Assembly: GCA_965219875.1 (NCBI GenBank)
Contig: CBDCOW010000003.1
Span: 1 to 64,000 of the forward strand
Origin: DAOUKH01 sp965219875
GTDB taxonomy: Bacteria > Chloroflexota > Dehalococcoidia > SHYB01
DNA length: 64,000 nt
Direction: 5' to 3'
Positions within the stretch are counted from its first letter, which is position 1. Each line of letters opens with the position of its first letter. A model generated the notes under the pieces. It saw only the letters and a list, made by a program, of their open reading frames with translations, did not search any database and was not told the DNA's origin. This document shows positions 51,061-60,028 of the stretch, piece by piece. A program made the position numbers and the translations under genes.

Positions 51061-53427
51061 ATGCGGATCCCATTCCTCATCCTCGGCCTCCTGCCAGCAC
51101 TGCTGCTGGCCGCCGTGGCTTGCGGGGAAGACGCGCCCATTCCGACCTCAGTGCCTACGGCGGACAGGGCCCAGACGGCGGCTCCCGAAACGACCGAGGT
51201 CCCCGCGCCCATCCCGACCTCAGTGCCTACGCCGGACAGGGCCCAGACAGTGACTCCCGAAACGACCGAAATCCCCGCGCCCATTCCGACCTCAGCACCT
51301 ACGCCGGACAGGGCCCAGACGGCGACTCCCGAAGCGACCGAAGTCCCCGCGCCCATTCCGACCTCAGCACCCACGCCGGAGAGGGCCCAGACGGCGACTC
51401 CCGAAGCGACCGAAGTCCCCGCGCCCATTCCGACCTCAGCACCCACGCCGGAGAGGGCCGAGACGGTCACTCCCGAAACGACCGAAGTCTCCGCGCCCAT
51501 CGACGGCGTAGAACTCAACATCGCCGAGTCCGACCCGCCACAATACTTCCTCGAAGTCACGTCCGGCCTCCCCGACGCCTGCCACACGTTCGAACGGATC
51601 GAGACGCAGCGGGCCGGCACGGAGATTACGGTCACCGTCATCAACCGCGTGCTCACCGGCGACATCGCCTGCGCGCAGGTCTACGAAACCGAGTCAAGCA
51701 CAATGTTCCTGGGGAGCGAGTTCGAGGCCGACGTCACGTACACCGTCCGGGTCAACGACTGGGAGACATCCTTCACGACGGAGGCCGCCGCGGTCGAGGT
51801 CGAAGCGCCAATCGAGGACGTAACCCTCAACATTGTCGAGTCCGACCCGCCACAATACTTCCTCGAGATCGTCTCCGGTCTTCCCACCACCTGTCACATT
51901 TTGGAGCGGAACGACGTGAACCAGTTGCCGTGGGAGGAGGTAATGGTTACCGTCGTCAACCGTGTCGCCGCCACCGGCCCCGCCTGCGCGGAGAGTGGCG
52001 AGACTAAGACGACGGTGGTACCTCTGAGAAGCGGGTTTCGGCCGAGCGAGACCTATGTCGGTCGGGTCAATGACTGGGTCATGCTCCTCACTCCGGAATC
52101 CGCTATTGCGAGATTCGCCACTCCAAAAGCTGCGACTACTGCGGTTCCCGCCCCCATTGAGAGCGTCAACCTCTACGCGTGGTTGGGATTTGGCCTGCCG
52201 GAGTATTCCCTCAAGATCGTCTCCAGCCTCCCCACTCTCTGCCACGTGTTCGACCAGGCCGAGACGCAACGGTCGGAGACAGAAATAGCGGTCGCCGTGA
52301 TGAACCGCTTCGCTCCAGGCGGAGAGGCCTGCACAGAGATCAGCCAGAGCCAGACGACCTGGGTGGACTTGGGGAGGGACCTTGACCTCGGCGTGAGGTA
52401 CACCGTCCGGGTCAACGACTGGAATACCTCCTTCACGGCGGAACCAGAACCGATCGAGGTCGAGGCCTCCGTCGAGGACGTAGTCATCCGCATGGAAGAT
52501 CACACGCCGGGTCATTACCTCGCAGTCACCTACAGGCTACCCAACACCTGCCACATCCCCGACCGGCCCACTGTGCAAAAGGGGGACAGGAATATCACGG
52601 TTACCGCCATCACCCGGGTATTCGCCAGCGGCGACGCGTGCGGGGATATCGACAGCACGGTGACATTCTTTGTATGGGTTGGGCACTTGGACTGGAACGC
52701 GACCTATACCCTACAGGTCAACGACTGGGAGGCGCCCTTCACCAACGACCCCACTGAACAACTGGGCGGCATCCCCATCAAGGACGTATCCATCAACGTG
52801 AACGAATCCGACCCGCAGCGCTATGTCCTCGAAATCACTCACGGGCCCAGGCTATACGGCCACTGCTACTCCGTCGACCCAGTCGTACAGGGACTCCTAG
52901 CGCCGCCGTGGGCTGAAGGCACGTACCGGGTCTCGCTCCATGCCCGACCCGACGAGCGTGGCGGCTGCTCGGAGACGGATGAGCCCAAGACGACCGTAGT
53001 CAAGCTGGCACACGACTTCCAACCAGGCGCACTCTATACCATTCAGGTGAACGACTCGACGATATTCTTCACCAGGGCGCCGCAACCTATCCCGGAAGTC
53101 TATGGTCCTCTTCCACACTACTACGGCAGTCCTTTCACTGAAGCGCCAGCCGTGCGGCCGACCGAGTCCCAGCCCCGGCGCTACTTCCTCAACTCCGTTG
53201 TCGAGTTCGTACCCGGTTGCAACGAAATGGACCGCACGGATCTCCGGCGGTCCGGCGACAATATCCACTTCCGCGCGATCCTCCTTGACTATTGGTGGCC
53301 CAATGCACACTGCGATCTCTTCTTTGGGTATCGCTACTCCATAGACCTGGGGAGCGACTTCGAGCCCGGCGTGACGTACACCGTCTATTCCCAAGGCAGA
53401 GTAGTGGCCCAGTTCACCGCCGAGTAG
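51061..53427 (+). CDS. Large lipoprotein: five 24-residue Pro/Thr repeats plus six copies of the two-Cys domain
   Basis: 788 aa from ATG 51061, GGGAGG upstream. Lipoprotein signal LLPALLLAAVAC. Residues 24-143 are five repeats of 24 aa (PAPIPTSAPTPERAQTATPE plus four), a flexible stalk. Six domains of about 105 residues follow, paralogous to those in the preceding gene: the first three keep CHTF/CHIL/CHVF and a second Cys, while the fifth and sixth are diverged (GHCYS, GCNEMD). Each ends near FEPGVTYTVRVND or a variant. Likely an extracellular adhesin-like or ligand-binding surface protein; function unknown. It lies 21 nt after its smaller paralogue. Confidence 0.82.
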   Translation: MRIPFLILGLLPALLLAAVACGEDAPIPTSVPTADRAQTAAPETTEVPAPIPTSVPTPDRAQTVTPETTEIPAPIPTSAPTPDRAQTATPEATEVPAPIPTSAPTPERAQTATPEATEVPAPIPTSAPTPERAETVTPETTEVSAPIDGVELNIAESDPPQYFLEVTSGLPDACHTFERIETQRAGTEITVTVINRVLTGDIACAQVYETESSTMFLGSEFEADVTYTVRVNDWETSFTTEAAAVEVEAPIEDVTLNIVESDPPQYFLEIVSGLPTTCHILERNDVNQLPWEEVMVTVVNRVAATGPACAESGETKTTVVPLRSGFRPSETYVGRVNDWVMLLTPESAIARFATPKAATTAVPAPIESVNLYAWLGFGLPEYSLKIVSSLPTLCHVFDQAETQRSETEIAVAVMNRFAPGGEACTEISQSQTTWVDLGRDLDLGVRYTVRVNDWNTSFTAEPEPIEVEASVEDVVIRMEDHTPGHYLAVTYRLPNTCHIPDRPTVQKGDRNITVTAITRVFASGDACGDIDSTVTFFVWVGHLDWNATYTLQVNDWEAPFTNDPTEQLGGIPIKDVSINVNESDPQRYVLEITHGPRLYGHCYSVDPVVQGLLAPPWAEGTYRVSLHARPDERGGCSETDEPKTTVVKLAHDFQPGALYTIQVNDSTIFFTRAPQPIPEVYGPLPHYYGSPFTEAPAVRPTESQPRRYFLNSVVEFVPGCNEMDRTDLRRSGDNIHFRAILLDYWWPNAHCDLFFGYRYSIDLGSDFEPGVTYTVYSQGRVVAQFTAE
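51130..51489 (+). repeat. Five 72-bp tandem repeats inside the lipoprotein gene
   Basis: In-frame repeats coding 24 residues each (PAPIPTSxPTPxRAQTxTPE plus four). Differences are mostly substitutions, so the array expanded by slippage or unequal recombination and is probably length-variable between strains. Confidence 0.85.
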
Positions 53428-53451
53428 CGCCGCAGCCGTAAGGCCGGCGCG

Positions 53452-53481
53452 TTGACGCTCGCGCGGGAGCGCTGCTAGGAT
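53452..53481 (+). promoter_or_regulatory. Promoter of the third thiolase/OB-fold pair
   Basis: TTGACG (53452-53457), 18-nt spacer, TAGGAT (53476-53481), 53 nt before ATG 53535. Confidence 0.6.
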
Positions 53482-53534
53482 GCGCCATCCTCAGCTTTCG
53501 GAAGGCGCGCGGGACTGACGCGCGCGGGGCGGCG

Positions 53535-54668
53535 ATGAGTATCAAGGACAAGTACGCGATCGCGGGCTTGGGCGTGACCAAGCAGGGGAAGCTGCCCGAG
53601 GTCACGACGCGCGAGGTAGCCCGCGAGGCGATGGAGCTGGCCCTCGCCGACGCCGGCCTAAAGCGCGCCGACATCGACGGCTTCATCTACCAATCGGGCA
53701 TGGAAGGCGATACCTACGACTGCCGCTACCTGGGCATCTCGCCGATGAACTTCTGGGCGATGCAGGCGGGCGGCGCGACGGCGGGCGCGACGGTCATGGC
53801 CGCCATCGGCGCCATCGAGGCAGGAGTGGCCACGACGGTGCTCTGCATGGGGGCGTCGCGGCTGCGCAGCGCGAACCTGCGTCTGGGGGCCGTCGCCTAC
53901 GGCTATGCGCAGACGTGGGGGCTGGTGAGCCCCATCGCCAACCATGCCCTGAACGCGACGCGCCACATGGCGGTCTACGGCACGACGCACGAGCAGTTGG
54001 GGAGCGTCGCGGTGACGCAGCGGGAGTACGCCTGCATGCGGCCCGAGGCCATGGAGTACGGCAAGCCGATCACGCTGGACGACTACTTCGCCTCACCCTG
54101 GATCGCCCATCCTTTCCGGCTGCTCGACTGCACCCGCGACACCGACGGCGGCGTCGCGCTCATCGTCACCAGCGCGGAGCGGGCCCGCGCCCTCACCGAT
54201 AAGCCGGTGTACATCATGGGCGTGGGCGCGGGCTGCAACATCCAGCGGTGGCACGAGAAGACGGTCTACGAGGGCCTCGACTGCTCGCGCCCGAAGGAGT
54301 CGGCCTTCCGCACCGCGGGTATCTCGACGGGCGACGTCGACGTGTTCGAGTGCTACGACGCCTTCACGATCAACGTGATCATGCAGCTCGAAGGCTACGG
54401 TTTCTGCGGCGAGGGCGAAGGCGGCCCGTTCGTCGAGGCCGGTGAGACCAAGCTCGGCGGCGCGATTCCCACCAACACCGCCGGCGGGCAGCTCTCCGGC
54501 TGGTATGCCCAGGGCTTCACGCCCCTGACCGAGGGCCTGCGGCAGATGCGCGGCGAGTGCGGCGAAGCCCAAGTCGACGGCGCCGAGATCGCGCTGGTGA
54601 CCGGGCACGGCGGTAACGCCGGCGTGCACAACACCTGGAACCACTCCTGCCTGGTGCTGCGGAGGTAG
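53535..54668 (+). CDS. Thiolase-fold protein (SCP-x type) lacking the nucleophilic Cys
   Basis: 377 aa. KYAIAGLGVTKQGKLPEVTT at the start; the nucleophile region reads GGATAGATVMAAIGAIEAG, no Cys. C-half: DVFECYDAFTINVIMQLEGY, GFCGEGEGGPF, NTAGGQLSGWYAQGFTPLTE. Both Tyr proposed for Ltp2-type aldolases (CYDAFT and GWYAQG) are kept, which makes this the best retro-aldolase candidate of the three. Its DUF35 partner starts one base after the stop. Confidence 0.86.
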   Translation: MSIKDKYAIAGLGVTKQGKLPEVTTREVAREAMELALADAGLKRADIDGFIYQSGMEGDTYDCRYLGISPMNFWAMQAGGATAGATVMAAIGAIEAGVATTVLCMGASRLRSANLRLGAVAYGYAQTWGLVSPIANHALNATRHMAVYGTTHEQLGSVAVTQREYACMRPEAMEYGKPITLDDYFASPWIAHPFRLLDCTRDTDGGVALIVTSAERARALTDKPVYIMGVGAGCNIQRWHEKTVYEGLDCSRPKESAFRTAGISTGDVDVFECYDAFTINVIMQLEGYGFCGEGEGGPFVEAGETKLGGAIPTNTAGGQLSGWYAQGFTPLTEGLRQMRGECGEAQVDGAEIALVTGHGGNAGVHNTWNHSCLVLRR

Positions 54669-54669
54669 C

Positions 54670-55095
54670 ATGACCACGACGCCGCGAAAGCTGGGCCCCG
54701 ACGAGCTCTTCACCGACCCCCGCGACGACGAGTTCTGGGAGGGCGTCCGGCGCGGCGAGCTTCTACTCTTCCAGTGCGGCACGTGCGGCACCTACTACTG
54801 GCCCGCCACCTCGTGCCTCAACGACTGCGGCATGGAGTCGATGCGCTGGGTGCCCGCCAGCGGGAAGGGCGTGCTCCACACCTTCACCGTCTACTACCGT
54901 GCGCTGAACCCTGGGCGGAAGGACGACGTGCCCTACAACGTGGCCGTCGTCGAACTGGAAGAAGGGCCGTTTATGTTCAGCAACGTCGTTGGCGTGGAGA
55001 ACGAGGCCCTCGAAGTCGGGATGCGGCTCGAGGCCGTGTTCAACGAAGTGCGGCCCGGCGTCACGTTGCCGCAGTTCGCCCCGGCGGCGTCCTAA
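54670..55095 (+). CDS. Zn-ribbon OB-fold protein (DUF35), partner of the third thiolase
   Basis: 141 aa, ATG 54670 with GGAGGT inside the thiolase end. DDEFWEGVRRGELLLFQC, then ribbon CGTC and a second pair spaced as CLNDC (three residues between the Cys rather than two), and OB-fold VYYRALNPGRKDDVPYNVAV with EEGPFMFSNVVG. Same partner role as the other two DUF35 genes. Converges with an LLM gene, stops overlapping by 4 nt. Confidence 0.87.
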   Translation: MTTTPRKLGPDELFTDPRDDEFWEGVRRGELLLFQCGTCGTYYWPATSCLNDCGMESMRWVPASGKGVLHTFTVYYRALNPGRKDDVPYNVAVVELEEGPFMFSNVVGVENEALEVGMRLEAVFNEVRPGVTLPQFAPAAS

Positions 55096-56015
55096 GCACC
55101 CGAGCGTTCCTCCGCGTAGCGCCGGACCTCCGGCGCGACCTCGGTCGCGAAGTGCCGCACGCTCGCCTCCGTCAGGGCCGGATCGCCAACCCACGCGATG
55201 GCGAAGTACTCCACGCCGGCGTCGACGTAGGCCTTCAACGACGCGATGCATTCCTCGGTGGGGCCGATGAGGTAGTACTTGTTCCCCTTCTTGGCGCCGG
55301 GGTTCGTCGGGTCCTTCGAGACGTCGTAGGCGGCGATGTCGGTGAGGCCGACGAAGACCAGGAAGGCGCGTTCGATGGACACCGGATCACGCCCCCGCGC
55401 CTCGGTCTCTCGGGCCAGGGCGGCCAGGCCGTCAGCGTAGCGCTCGGGAGTCATGAGGTAGGGGAACCAGCCCGCGCCGTGCGAGGCGGTGCGGCGGCGG
55501 CAGGCCGGGCCTCTTCCCCCGAACCAGAGGCGGGGATGCGGCTGTTGGACAGGCCGGGGCAGCAGGGTCACGTCCTCGAAGGGGTAGAAGCGGCCGTCGT
55601 GGGTGACCGACTCCTCGCTCCATACCCGCGTCAACACCTCGATGCCCTCGTCCATGCGTGCGCCCCGTTCTTGGGGCGGGACGCCGCTCGCGAGCCACTC
55701 GTTGGGGTACTCGCCGCCGACACCAAGGCCGGCGATGAGCCGCCCGTCGGAGAGCCGGTCGATATGGGTCAGCGCCTTGGCGACGGGGATGGGATGCCGG
55801 AGCGGGAGGAGGAGCACGCCGGAGATCAGATCGACGCGCGAGGTGAGCACCGCCGCCGCGGCGAGCTGCGTCAGGCAGTCGCCGATGGGGCGGCCCGTCA
55901 TCACGTGGTCGCCGGTCCAGAGACCGTCGTAGCAGAGGGCCTCGGCCTCCGGCGCGGCCTTGCGGATGTCGTAGGTAGGGCCTCCGAACGTCACGGCGAA
56001 CTTGATCGGGCTCAT
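55092..56015 (-). CDS. LLM-class oxidoreductase
   Basis: 307 aa, ATG 56015. IKFAVTFGGPTYDIRKAAPE, LCYDGLWTGDHVMTGRPIGD, IDRLSDGRLIAGLGVGGEYP, PRLWFGGRGPACRRRTASHG and GWFPYLMTPERY follow the LLM pattern. The start overlaps the CaiB stop (ATGA), so it is the last gene of the minus-strand LLM-CaiB-CaiB-LLM operon. F420 or FMN as cofactor. Confidence 0.86.
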   Translation of the reverse strand: MSPIKFAVTFGGPTYDIRKAAPEAEALCYDGLWTGDHVMTGRPIGDCLTQLAAAAVLTSRVDLISGVLLLPLRHPIPVAKALTHIDRLSDGRLIAGLGVGGEYPNEWLASGVPPQERGARMDEGIEVLTRVWSEESVTHDGRFYPFEDVTLLPRPVQQPHPRLWFGGRGPACRRRTASHGAGWFPYLMTPERYADGLAALARETEARGRDPVSIERAFLVFVGLTDIAAYDVSKDPTNPGAKKGNKYYLIGPTEECIASLKAYVDAGVEYFAIAWVGDPALTEASVRHFATEVAPEVRRYAEERSGA

Positions 56016-57166
56016 GGTTGCGGCTCCTCTCCTTCGGGTCCCGTCGCACCGCCGAGCAACTCCTCGATGATGACGTCGTTATGGTGGCCGAGCGGCGCGG
56101 CGGGGGCCAGTGGCGGAGGCGGCGTGCCCTCGAAGCGCCACGGCGGACGCATCACGGCCTGCTCACCTAAGTCCTCCTGCGGTACGTTTACGAAGGCGCC
56201 CCTGGCCGCGAGGTGGGGGTCGGCGGCGACGTGGCGCGCCGAGCGGTAGGGCATCGCGGCGACGCCGGCCTCCTGCAGCAGCCGTGCGGCCTCTTCCGGC
56301 CCTCTCGCCGACGTCCATGCCGAGATCGCCGCGTCGACCTCAGCGCCCGCCGGCCCGCCGCGCAGGTCGGCGCGGCCTATCGCGCCGCAGAGGGCGGCGA
56401 AGTCCGTGTCCTCGAAGACGGCGATGCTTACCCAAGCGTCGTCGCCGGCGCAGCGGTAAAGCTCGTGGACGAGGGCGTCGTCGAGCCGGTTGGCCGAGCG
56501 CTCGGCGACGTGTCCATTCATCGAGAAGTCAGCGATCTGCGCGCCGAGCGCGTTGCTCACCACCTCGCGCGCCGAGATGTCGACGAGCCGACCGCGACCC
56601 GTCTTGCGCCGTTCGTAGAGCGCCGCCAGGACGCCGAAGACCAGCGCGGCGCCCACGCGGAGATCAACGCTGTCGCCCAGGGCGGCGGGGGCAGCGTCGG
56701 CGTAGCCGGTGAGCGTGCCGAGGCCGCCCTGCACCGAGAAGATGCTGGCGAAGCCGGCGTAGCGGCTCTCGGGGCCGGTCTGCCCCGCGCTCGACACCGT
56801 GGCGACTATGATGTCGGGCTTAACGCGGCGCAGCGACGCGTAGTCGAAGCCCAGGCGTTCGAGGACGCCGGGGCGGTAGCTCGCGGTCAGCACGTCGCTC
56901 ACCGAGACGAGGCGGCGTAGCAGAGCCGCGCCGTCGCTCGCGGCGAGATCGGCGGCGAGGCTGAGCTTGTTCAGGTTCAGGTCGTTGAACTGCGGCGAGA
57001 CCGCGCTGGAGCGGCGGCGGTAGAAACCGGCGCGGCTCACGTCGGGGCGGGCGGGCCATTCGACCTTGATGACCTCCGCGCCGAGCCAGCCCAGTTGCAG
57101 CGAGGCATACGGCCCGGCCCCGGCCCAGGTGAGATCGACCACGCGGACGCCTTGGAGCGGCAGCAT
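56012..57166 (-). CDS. CaiB/BaiF family III CoA-transferase (pair member)
   Basis: 384 aa from ATG 57166. VRVVDLTWAGAGPYASLQLG, GAEVIKVEWPARPDVSRAG, NDLNLNKLSLAADLA, YRPGVLERLGFDYASLRRVK, SVDLRVGAALVFGVLAALYE, then AADPHLAARGAFVNVP and APLGHHNDVIIEELLG. Normal length. It lies 2 nt after the stop of the other CaiB gene, repeating the paired arrangement at 31.3-33.8 kb. Confidence 0.88.
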   Translation of the reverse strand: MLPLQGVRVVDLTWAGAGPYASLQLGWLGAEVIKVEWPARPDVSRAGFYRRRSSAVSPQFNDLNLNKLSLAADLAASDGAALLRRLVSVSDVLTASYRPGVLERLGFDYASLRRVKPDIIVATVSSAGQTGPESRYAGFASIFSVQGGLGTLTGYADAAPAALGDSVDLRVGAALVFGVLAALYERRKTGRGRLVDISAREVVSNALGAQIADFSMNGHVAERSANRLDDALVHELYRCAGDDAWVSIAVFEDTDFAALCGAIGRADLRGGPAGAEVDAAISAWTSARGPEEAARLLQEAGVAAMPYRSARHVAADPHLAARGAFVNVPQEDLGEQAVMRPPWRFEGTPPPPLAPAAPLGHHNDVIIEELLGGATGPEGEEPQP

Positions 57167-57168
57167 GA

Positions 57169-58302
57169 CTACCGCCCTCCCGTCGCGCCGCGGAGCAGGT
57201 GATTGTGTTCGCCCAGGCGTGGCGGCGGGCCGGGCGGGTCCGCGTCGGCGGGGAAGGGCAGACCAGGCAGGGCGACAGGGCCGCCCGCCGTAGGTACGTC
57301 CTCGAAGAAACCGCGGTGTTCAAGCTGCCGCGATTCGAAGAGATCGGCGACGGTGCTGAACACGCCGACGGGGACGCCGTCCTCCGCCAGCGCGTGGTAG
57401 ACCTCTTCCTTGGGCCGTGACGACAACGCGCCGCTGATAGCGGCTTGCAGCTCGTCCACCGCCGGGCCGAGGCCGCGGGCGCCGAAGTCGAAGCGGTCGT
57501 CTTCGAGGAAGCGCTCAAGGCCGAGACGGCGCAGCAGGGCGGCCCAATGACGCTCTCCGGATGGCAACACTTGGACGAAGCCGTCGGCGCAGGCGAAGGT
57601 CCCGCTGCCGGCGTAGCGGGCGGAGAAGCGGTCAAGCTCGACGCCGTCGAGCCAGGCGACGTGGCGGATGCGCCCCAAGGCCACGATGGCCTCGTACTTC
57701 GAGACTTCGACGCGGGTACCGCGTCCCGTCGCCTGGCACTCGAAAAGGGCGGCGACGGCAGCGGCGGCGGCGGTCCAGCCCGCGTCGTACTCCGAGATGG
57801 GCGCTTGGGGCTGTACCGGCGGACGGCCGGGGGTGCCGCCCGCGAGGCCGCCGCCGGGGAGCACGCTCGTCTCGCCCGATACGTGGACGAGGTTCAACGG
57901 CTCGGCTCGGTAGGCCGCGTAGGGCCCCGGTGCGCCGAAGGCGACGATGCGAAGATCGACGAACGGGCCTGCGGTATCGCGGCCCGCGGAGGCCGGCGAC
58001 GCGGGACTTTCGTCCTGGATGAGCAGGTCAGCGCCGTCGAGGAGCCTTGCGATGGCCTGCCAGTCCTCGGCGGAGGCGGGGTCGGCCTCGACGCTGCGCT
58101 TGCCGGCATTCAGATAGGCGAAGAGGCCGCTGCCATTGAGATCGGGGACGCCGCCTCGGAATGGCCCCTCGCCTCTAGCGGGATCGCCTGTTCCGGGGCG
58201 CTCGACCTTGACGACCTCCGCGCCGAGTCGGGCCAGCAGCCGCGCGCAGAAGGGGCCGGCGATACGCTCGGCGCACTCTACGACACGGACGCCCGTGAGC
58301 AT
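57169..58302 (-). CDS. CaiB/BaiF family III CoA-transferase (pair member)
   Basis: 377 aa from ATG 58302. VRVVECAERIAGPFCARLLA, GAEVVKVERPGTGDPARGEG, YLNAGKRSVEADP, ISEYDAGWTAAAAAVAALFE, ATGRGTRVEVSKYEAIVALG and C-terminal PPRLGEHNHLL. The middle is more diverged and Gly-rich (SVLPGGGLAGGTPG). Likely forms a heteromer with the following CaiB protein; one subunit of such pairs often lacks activity. Confidence 0.86.
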   Translation of the reverse strand: MLTGVRVVECAERIAGPFCARLLARLGAEVVKVERPGTGDPARGEGPFRGGVPDLNGSGLFAYLNAGKRSVEADPASAEDWQAIARLLDGADLLIQDESPASPASAGRDTAGPFVDLRIVAFGAPGPYAAYRAEPLNLVHVSGETSVLPGGGLAGGTPGRPPVQPQAPISEYDAGWTAAAAAVAALFECQATGRGTRVEVSKYEAIVALGRIRHVAWLDGVELDRFSARYAGSGTFACADGFVQVLPSGERHWAALLRRLGLERFLEDDRFDFGARGLGPAVDELQAAISGALSSRPKEEVYHALAEDGVPVGVFSTVADLFESRQLEHRGFFEDVPTAGGPVALPGLPFPADADPPGPPPRLGEHNHLLRGATGGR

Positions 58303-58315
58303 CGCGCCGCCCCAG

Positions 58316-59407
58316 TTAGTTCTCGAACCGCGGCATGACCTCGGCGGCGAACCGTTCCAGCGACGCCATGACCTTCTCGTGGGGAATCTTGCCCGTCTGG
58401 ACGATGAAGAGCAGGTCGTCGAAGCCGTTCTCCACGTAGCGCCGCGCCTGCGCGGCCACCTCGTCGGGGGCGCCGATGCACCAGCCGCCCTTGCCCATGC
58501 CGCGTTTCTTATAGCGGTCGATGTCCCACACTACGTCTTCGGGGACCCTCTCCGCGGCCTCCCTGGCGTACTCGTAGGACTTGACCTCGCGACCGCGCCA
58601 GCCGGCCTTGATCTTGCTGATGAACGAGGTCTGGTACCACGCCGCGCCGGTCGCGCCCACCTCGACCGCCTCCTCCATCGACTCGCCGCAGTACATCGGG
58701 GTGAAGCCCGCGATGCGGTTGTTGACGAAGGCGCCCACCGGCCGTGCGCTTGCGACGAGCTCGCGGTAGCGGTTTAGTCGTTCCTGGAGCTTTTCGGGCT
58801 CGTCGGAGGTGAAGCAAAGGACGCCGAGGCCCTTGCCGGCGGCGATCTCGAAGCTCTCCTCCTGGGAGCACGCCATCCAGATCGGCGGGTGGGGCTTCTG
58901 GACGGGCTTGGGGATGACGTTGCGCTCCGGCACGCTGAAGTACTGCCCTTCGTGGGAGAAACGGTCGCTCTCCCACATCCGCGGGATCATCTCGACGGCC
59001 TCTTCCCACATGCCGCGGGTGTGCTCGGGGTCGACGCGGAAGCCATCGAGCTCGATCAGCGACGAGGCCCGCCCGGTGCCGAACTCGACACGGCCCTCGC
59101 TGATGATGTCGAGCGCGGCGATGCGCTCCGCGACCCGCACGGGATGGTTGAACGGCGACGGCAGCAGCACCACGCCATGCCCCAAACGGATGCGTTCGGT
59201 CCTCATGGCGCAGGCGGAGAGGAATATCTCGGGCGCGGAGCAGACCGAAAGTTCTTCGAGGAAGTGATGCTCGACGGCCCACGCGGTCTCGAAGCCCAGC
59301 TTGTCGGCGAGGGCGACCTGCTCGATGGCCTCATGCCATACGTCGGACTCGCTGCGCTCATTCCACGGCTTGGGGTTGGTGAGCTCGTAGAGCAAGGAGA
59401 ATCGCAT
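58316..59407 (-). CDS. LLM-class flavin/F420-dependent oxidoreductase (bacterial-luciferase-like)
   Basis: 363 aa from ATG 59407. Longer luciferase-like type: RFSLLYELTNPKPWNERSES, AWAVEHHFLEELSVCSAPEI, IRLGHGVVLLPSPFNHPVRV, ISEGRVEFGTGRASS, PPIWMACSQEESFEIAAGKG. The HH-F-E and NHPVRVAER motifs are those of the alkanal monooxygenase-like subgroup, which often uses FMNH2. First gene of the CaiB-containing operon; closely related in design to the gene at 60873. Confidence 0.86.
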   Translation of the reverse strand: MRFSLLYELTNPKPWNERSESDVWHEAIEQVALADKLGFETAWAVEHHFLEELSVCSAPEIFLSACAMRTERIRLGHGVVLLPSPFNHPVRVAERIAALDIISEGRVEFGTGRASSLIELDGFRVDPEHTRGMWEEAVEMIPRMWESDRFSHEGQYFSVPERNVIPKPVQKPHPPIWMACSQEESFEIAAGKGLGVLCFTSDEPEKLQERLNRYRELVASARPVGAFVNNRIAGFTPMYCGESMEEAVEVGATGAAWYQTSFISKIKAGWRGREVKSYEYAREAAERVPEDVVWDIDRYKKRGMGKGGWCIGAPDEVAAQARRYVENGFDDLLFIVQTGKIPHEKVMASLERFAAEVMPRFEN

Positions 59408-59434
59408 AAGCGGTTGGCCTTTCTCGTTGGGGCG

Positions 59435-60019
59435 CTACGAGGCCGCCGCCACGGCGGCAAGCTCCTTGTACCGGAAGCAATGGGTGAGGTGGTCGTTGAC
59501 TAGGCCCGCGGCCTGCATCATAGCGTAGATGATAGTCGAGCCCACGAACGACATGCCCCGGCGCTTGAGGTCGCGGCTAAGGGCGTCGGACTCGGGGGAG
59601 GTCGCGGGGACCGACGCGCTCTCCTTCCAGGCGTTGACGATGGGCCTGCCGCCCACAAAGCTCCAGAAGTAGGCGTCGAGGCTGCCGAACTCCTCCTGGA
59701 TGGCGAGGGCCGCCCGCGCGTTGCGCCTGGCCGACTCGATCTTCTTACGGTTCCGTACGATGCCGGGGTCGCCGAGCAGCGCCTCGATCTTGGCGTCGTC
59801 GTAGCGGGCCACGGTCTCCATGTCGAAGTTGTCGAACGCCCGCCGGTAGCCCTCCCGTTTGTGCAGGATGGTGCGCCAACTCAGACCCGCCTGCGCCCCG
59901 TCGAGTACGAGGTGCTCGAAGAGCGCGCGGTCGTCGTGGACGGGCTCACCCCACTCACGATCGTGGTACTCGATCATGAGCGGGTCGCGGATGGGCCAGT
60001 GGCAGCGGGTGGGCTCCAC
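59435..60019 (-). CDS. tag: DNA-3-methyladenine glycosylase I
   Basis: 194 aa from ATG 60019. Removes 3-methyladenine from alkylated DNA. Zinc ligands: Cys 6 (MEPTRCHWP), His in EYHDREWGEP, and His/Cys in NDHLTHCFR at the C-terminus, the Tag zinc site. Catalytic pocket: LVLDGAQAGLSWRTILHKRE and GGRPIVNAW; KRRGMSFVGSTIIYAMMQA is the helix-hairpin-helix end. It lies between catabolic genes on the same strand, probably read through with the SDR upstream. Confidence 0.92.
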   Translation of the reverse strand: MEPTRCHWPIRDPLMIEYHDREWGEPVHDDRALFEHLVLDGAQAGLSWRTILHKREGYRRAFDNFDMETVARYDDAKIEALLGDPGIVRNRKKIESARRNARAALAIQEEFGSLDAYFWSFVGGRPIVNAWKESASVPATSPESDALSRDLKRRGMSFVGSTIIYAMMQAAGLVNDHLTHCFRYKELAAVAAAS

Positions 60020-60028
60020 GGACCGGCT

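Noticed and set aside
51130..51489. CRISPR-like or non-coding minisatellite
   Set aside because: The 72-bp repeats are in frame and code for a Pro/Thr stalk of a lipoprotein.
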